This document shows positions 5,273 through 7,323 of a DNA stretch of 7,323 nt, piece by piece (position 1 is the first letter of the stretch; each line of letters begins with the position of its first letter). Location: the NCBI GenBank assembly GCA_002348905.1, contig DEBW01000210.1, positions 1 through 7,323 of the forward strand, read 5' to 3'. A program made the position numbers and the translations under genes. Source of the DNA: Ruminococcus flavefaciens (GTDB taxonomy: Bacteria; Bacillota; Clostridia; Oscillospirales; Ruminococcaceae). The notes beneath the pieces were generated by a model that worked only from the letters and a program-made list of their open reading frames with translations, searched no databases and was not told the origin of the DNA.

Positions 5273-5301
5273 ATTATACCACATCAAAATGGGTATGTCA
5301 A
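5273..5301 (-). promoter_or_regulatory. Consensus promoter driving the minus-strand RNA
   Basis: On the minus strand, a perfect TTGACA (complement of 5296-5301) and a perfect TATAAT (complement of 5273-5278) are exactly 17 bases apart. This is the strongest promoter match in the window, yet no protein gene with a ribosome binding site follows it. Confidence 0.88.
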
Positions 5302-5330
5302 TACTTTAGCATATACTTTTATAAAAAAAT

Positions 5331-5371
5331 AATATCCCGATTTTCTGCGGAAAGTCGGGATATTTTTTATT
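5331..5371. terminator. Terminator after gntR (probably bidirectional)
   Basis: A 15-bp stem AATATCCCGATTTTC (5331-5345) / GAAAGTCGGGATATT (5350-5364), with one T-G pair and loop TGCG, is flanked by T tracts on both strands. It ends gntR transcription on the minus strand and would also stop any read-through from the plus-strand RNA. Confidence 0.9.
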
Positions 5372-5385
5372 TCTTTATATATTTG

Positions 5386-5796
5386 TTAGAACGCATTACA
5401 TGAGATAGTTGAAACATCACTCTTACTTTTTTGGTTCACAAAATCAAGCAATTCGTGAAGTTCCTCTATCGTGATACCAATATCATTTGCTACATCGTCC
5501 ACTTCCATGAGCATGGATTCAATACGCTTCAACTGTTCTTTACGGTAAAACTCTATATTCTGAGCCTTGACGAAAGAGCCTTTCCCTGTATAGCTTTCAA
5601 TAAAGCCGTTATGTTCAAGCTCATCATATGCACGTTTGGTTGTCATGAAGCTGATATTTAGTTCAGTTGCGAGAATCCTCATTGACGGAAGCATTTCACC
5701 TTTTTTCAGTGTACCGTTCAGTATCAGAGTTTTTATTTGATTTGCAATTTGCAGATATATTGGATCACCGTTTGCATTGCTGATACTTATATTCAT
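5386..5796 (-). CDS. GntR family transcriptional regulator, YtrA-type
   Basis: A 136-residue DNA-binding repressor-type protein. Residues 11-76 form the winged helix-turn-helix: PIYLQIANQIKTLILNGTL, then LPSMRILATELNISFMTTKRAYDEL as helix-turn-helix, and the wing GFIESYTGKGSFV. The short C-terminal tail (about 60 residues, helical) without a ligand domain is the YtrA subfamily architecture. The frame is open upstream to 5955, but I chose the ATG at 5796: AGAGGAGAG (complement of 5806-5814) lies in front of it and the protein begins exactly at the family's usual start. The upstream extension would include the promoter. YtrA-type regulators usually precede an ABC transporter they control. Here a terminator follows directly, so the regulator is an orphan and its target is not in view. 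Confidence 0.92.
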   Translation of the reverse strand: MNISISNANGDPIYLQIANQIKTLILNGTLKKGEMLPSMRILATELNISFMTTKRAYDELEHNGFIESYTGKGSFVKAQNIEFYRKEQLKRIESMLMEVDDVANDIGITIEELHELLDFVNQKSKSDVSTISCNAF

Positions 5797-5819
5797 AAAA
5801 ACGCACTCTCCTCTAAAAA

Positions 5820-5841
5820 GTATGAAATGTTTTATGAATAC
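5820..5841. promoter_or_regulatory. Possible GntR operator at its own start site
   Basis: GTAT (5820-5823) and ATAC (5838-5841) form an inverted repeat 14 bases apart that overlaps the expected transcription start, just downstream of the -10. The placement suits autoregulation by the GntR protein. The half-sites are short and AT-rich, so this is tentative. Confidence 0.3.
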
Positions 5842-5842
5842 A

Positions 5843-5871
5843 ATTATATCAAGTGTGGTACTTTTTTTCAA
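5843..5871 (-). promoter_or_regulatory. Promoter of gntR
   Basis: On the minus strand, TTGAAA (complement of 5866-5871) and a perfect TATAAT (complement of 5843-5848) are exactly 17 bases apart. The expected start is near 5836, about 40 nt before the ATG. CAAGTG is repeated at 5850 and 5869 around the spacer. Confidence 0.85.
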
Positions 5872-5895
5872 GTGCTTTTGAAAAATCTTTACTGC

Positions 5896-5913
5896 GTTGA
5901 TACAAGTATCAAC
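5896..5913. repeat. Palindrome GTTGATAC-AA-GTATCAAC upstream of gntR
   Basis: Perfect 8-bp arms around AA, ending 24 bases upstream of the gntR -35. With the following GG it matches 4877-4896 at 19 of 20 positions. The position fits an activator or operator site; no T tract follows closely, so it is not a terminator. Confidence 0.65.
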
Positions 5914-5940
5914 GGCTTTATTGAAAAAGGAAATGCGATT

Positions 5941-5969
5941 TATCCTATATTCCAAAAAAGTTCAAAGAA
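5941..5969 (-). repeat. 29-bp direct repeat, distal copy
   Basis: It matches 7169-7197 at 27 of 29 positions; the only difference is AA against CC. Read on the minus strand it would still encode FFELFWNIG followed by TAA, but a stop codon stands immediately upstream in that frame, so it is not translated. It lies 13 bases beyond the stop of the lipoprotein gene. Confidence 0.85.
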
Positions 5970-5982
5970 TCATTAAAGCTTA

Positions 5983-7131
5983 TTACTTAGTGATTTCTTC
6001 AATTAGAATACTATATACTTCATCAAATGTCATATCGTCACTTATTTTTTCGGCTATGATATCATAACTTTGACGATAATGTGCCATTCCAACAGTTTTT
6101 GAAGAATCATTTATCACAACACAATACACAATGTCATTTTTATCAATTACTGAAAACCATTCATATTCGCTCAAATCATTATTTCTATACCAATTTTGTG
6201 TTTCTTCTAATAGTAGTTCTAAATCAAAGCCATCTGGAAGATTATAGTTTTTGTTTTCAACAGAACTTATAATAAATTTATCTTTTGATGTAGGAAGACT
6301 GCTTATTTCTTGTAAATCACATAAAGCAGAATTTTCGGCTCTTAATAATCTGTTAGCAATGTCATTTGCAGTTGCTTTATTATCTGCCAAGAAATTAGTG
6401 TAATATCCATATATTTTCCATTCTTTTCCTTCAACTCGATAAACCAACAGCTTGCCTTGTAATATTTCCCCTGTTTTTTCACTTTCAATTTCTACTGTTA
6501 CAGTGTTTGCTTCTGTAATTTTAGTGTTTTCAATGTATTCATCATCATAACTTAATGCGAAATCAATCATATCTTCGTCAATTACGTCATTTGTATTAAC
6601 GTAGTTTTGAAGCCATTCCATGCAGCCATATGTGACTTTAACATCTTCCAGTAAATCTTCGTCGTCAAACGGTTCGATGCTAACAATACGTTTGAAAGTT
6701 GAATTATTCCACTTTAATTCTTCATTATAGTTATCATAAAAACAACCTTGCCATTCAGTTAAGAATTCATCTTCTGAATAGTCTTCAAATACCTCCGTTT
6801 TCCATATTGAAGGAACAGCATCAATAAAGCCATCGGGAGCTTGATACTCAAGTGTTTTAATTCGATCATTAATAATATAAGCATCTACAAAATCTTTTAT
6901 GAGATTTTCATATGTGGAAGAATCTACTGTATCCACTTGTTGATTGGCAACAGTCGAGGTTACTCTTGTTTCTAAAGTTGTTTTTTCATTATTTGATGTT
7001 TCTTCAACTCTTGATGTTTGCAATTCGGATTTTGAGGGAGCACTGCTCTCGCTTGATGAATTATCACCGCAAGATACAAGTGTACATAAAATCGAGGTGA
7101 ATAATAATGAATAAAAGAATTTCTTTTTCAT
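5983..7131 (-). CDS. Predicted lipoprotein of unknown function
   Basis: A 382-residue protein I do not recognise. The N-terminus is a lipoprotein signal peptide: MKKKFF, a hydrophobic stretch (about 7-17) and the lipobox L18-V19-S20-C21, so the mature protein should be anchored outside the membrane through C21. Residues 23-75 are a serine/threonine-rich, low-complexity linker. The rest (about 76-382) is acidic, with repeated D/E clusters such as DDEDLLED and DEDMIDFALSYDDEY; no membrane span or catalytic motif is visible. GGAGG (complement of 7140-7144), 8 bases before the ATG, is a strong ribosome binding site. The gene starts 36 bases after the hsdR-like stop, so the two are probably co-transcribed. 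It is noticeably more AT-rich than rpoC and is bracketed by a 29-bp direct repeat, which suggests acquisition as a cassette. Confidence 0.85.
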   Translation of the reverse strand: MKKKFFYSLLFTSILCTLVSCGDNSSSESSAPSKSELQTSRVEETSNNEKTTLETRVTSTVANQQVDTVDSSTYENLIKDFVDAYIINDRIKTLEYQAPDGFIDAVPSIWKTEVFEDYSEDEFLTEWQGCFYDNYNEELKWNNSTFKRIVSIEPFDDEDLLEDVKVTYGCMEWLQNYVNTNDVIDEDMIDFALSYDDEYIENTKITEANTVTVEIESEKTGEILQGKLLVYRVEGKEWKIYGYYTNFLADNKATANDIANRLLRAENSALCDLQEISSLPTSKDKFIISSVENKNYNLPDGFDLELLLEETQNWYRNNDLSEYEWFSVIDKNDIVYCVVINDSSKTVGMAHYRQSYDIIAEKISDDMTFDEVYSILIEEITK

Positions 7132-7167
7132 TTGATTGTCCTCCAGTCAACTTGAATTAATTATTAA

Positions 7168-7323
7168 CTATCCTATATTCCAAAACCGTTCAAAGAAAAC
7201 CTTGAGTTTCTCGATAACAGTCTCTTTTTTAGCTTTGCGGTTTCCGCCGCCACCGCCGAAACGTGATACAGCAGGGAGTATCTTGTCGATGTCAGTACCT
7301 GTTGTTTTAATACCTCCGTCACG
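7168..7323 (-). CDS. hsdR: Probable type I restriction endonuclease subunit R, C-terminal end (partial)
   Basis: The last 51 codons of a minus-strand gene that starts beyond the window edge. The visible residues run TTGTDIDKILPAVSRFGGG, continue through a glycine run and NRKAKKETVIEKLKVFFERFWNIG, and end with TAG. The pattern 'TGTDIDK-LPxxSRFGGG-NR-KK-xVIEKLxxFF' is as I remember it from the C-terminus of HsdR, the ATP-dependent translocase and nuclease subunit of type I restriction-modification. The match is from memory and only 51 residues are seen, so the call is probable. The final 29 bases of the coding region are repeated 1.2 kb downstream, beyond the lipoprotein gene. The other hsd genes are not in the window. 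Confidence 0.65.
   Translation of the reverse strand, partial: RDGGIKTTGTDIDKILPAVSRFGGGGGNRKAKKETVIEKLKVFFERFWNIG
7169..7197 (-). repeat. 29-bp direct repeat, copy within the hsdR-like 3' end
   Basis: This copy encodes the last residues FFERFWNIG of the hsdR-like gene and most of its stop codon. Flanking bases on both sides of the two copies are unrelated, so the repeat is sharply bounded. The arrangement, a gene's 3' end repeated at the far side of inserted DNA, is typical of attachment-site pairs. Confidence 0.85.

Noticed and set aside
5207..5332. 41-codon plus-strand ORF (MGSVGIAVLMLPARCFF...) with a hydrophobic start, reminiscent of a small membrane toxin
   Set aside because: No Shine-Dalgarno sequence; it starts at the base of the 13-bp hairpin and runs through the T tract, the inverted repeat and the opposing promoter. 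A nucleotide-level explanation fits better.
5797..5955. N-terminal extension of the GntR protein to an upstream ATG at 5955
   Set aside because: The extension covers the promoter and palindrome, and a strong ribosome binding site and the family's normal start are at 5796.

Overview
The window looks like chromosomal DNA of a low-to-moderate GC Firmicute, most likely a gut or rumen clostridium of the Ruminococcus/Oscillospiraceae kind. The evidence is the RpoC sequence, strong AGGAG-type ribosome binding sites, consensus sigma-A promoters, intrinsic terminators and GC-rich intergenic hairpin repeats. The genus is inferred, not proven.

Left part (1-2605, plus strand): the 3' third of rpoC ends at a hairpin. 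Downstream lies a small apparent operon of a TSCPD-domain protein, a GNAT acetyltransferase and a Nudix hydrolase, closed by a strong bidirectional terminator.

Middle (2604-4770): two minus-strand housekeeping-type genes, a YfcE-like metallophosphoesterase and a diacylglycerol kinase family lipid kinase, are separated by a cluster of GC-rich hairpin repeats. A tRNA-Gln(CTG) gene with its own promoter and terminator follows on the plus strand.

Accessory-looking part (4771-7323): first comes about 600 bp without a convincing protein gene. It holds a region rich in mutually exclusive inverted repeats and a compact 0.2 kb module bounded by 11-bp inverted repeats. In that module two promoters, one a perfect consensus, face each other and should make fully overlapping sense and antisense RNAs, each ending in a T tract. 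Then, on the minus strand, come a YtrA-type GntR regulator with a strong promoter, an AT-rich lipoprotein gene, and the last 51 codons of a gene resembling a type I restriction subunit R (hsdR). The lipoprotein gene is bracketed by a 29-bp direct repeat (27/29 identical). One copy forms the 3' end of the hsdR-like gene, which looks like a site-specific insertion or duplication at a restriction locus.

The best candidates for undescribed biology are the overlapping RNA module (5061-5301), the repeat-bounded lipoprotein cassette (5941-7197), and a near-perfect palindrome shared by the non-coding region and the gntR upstream region.
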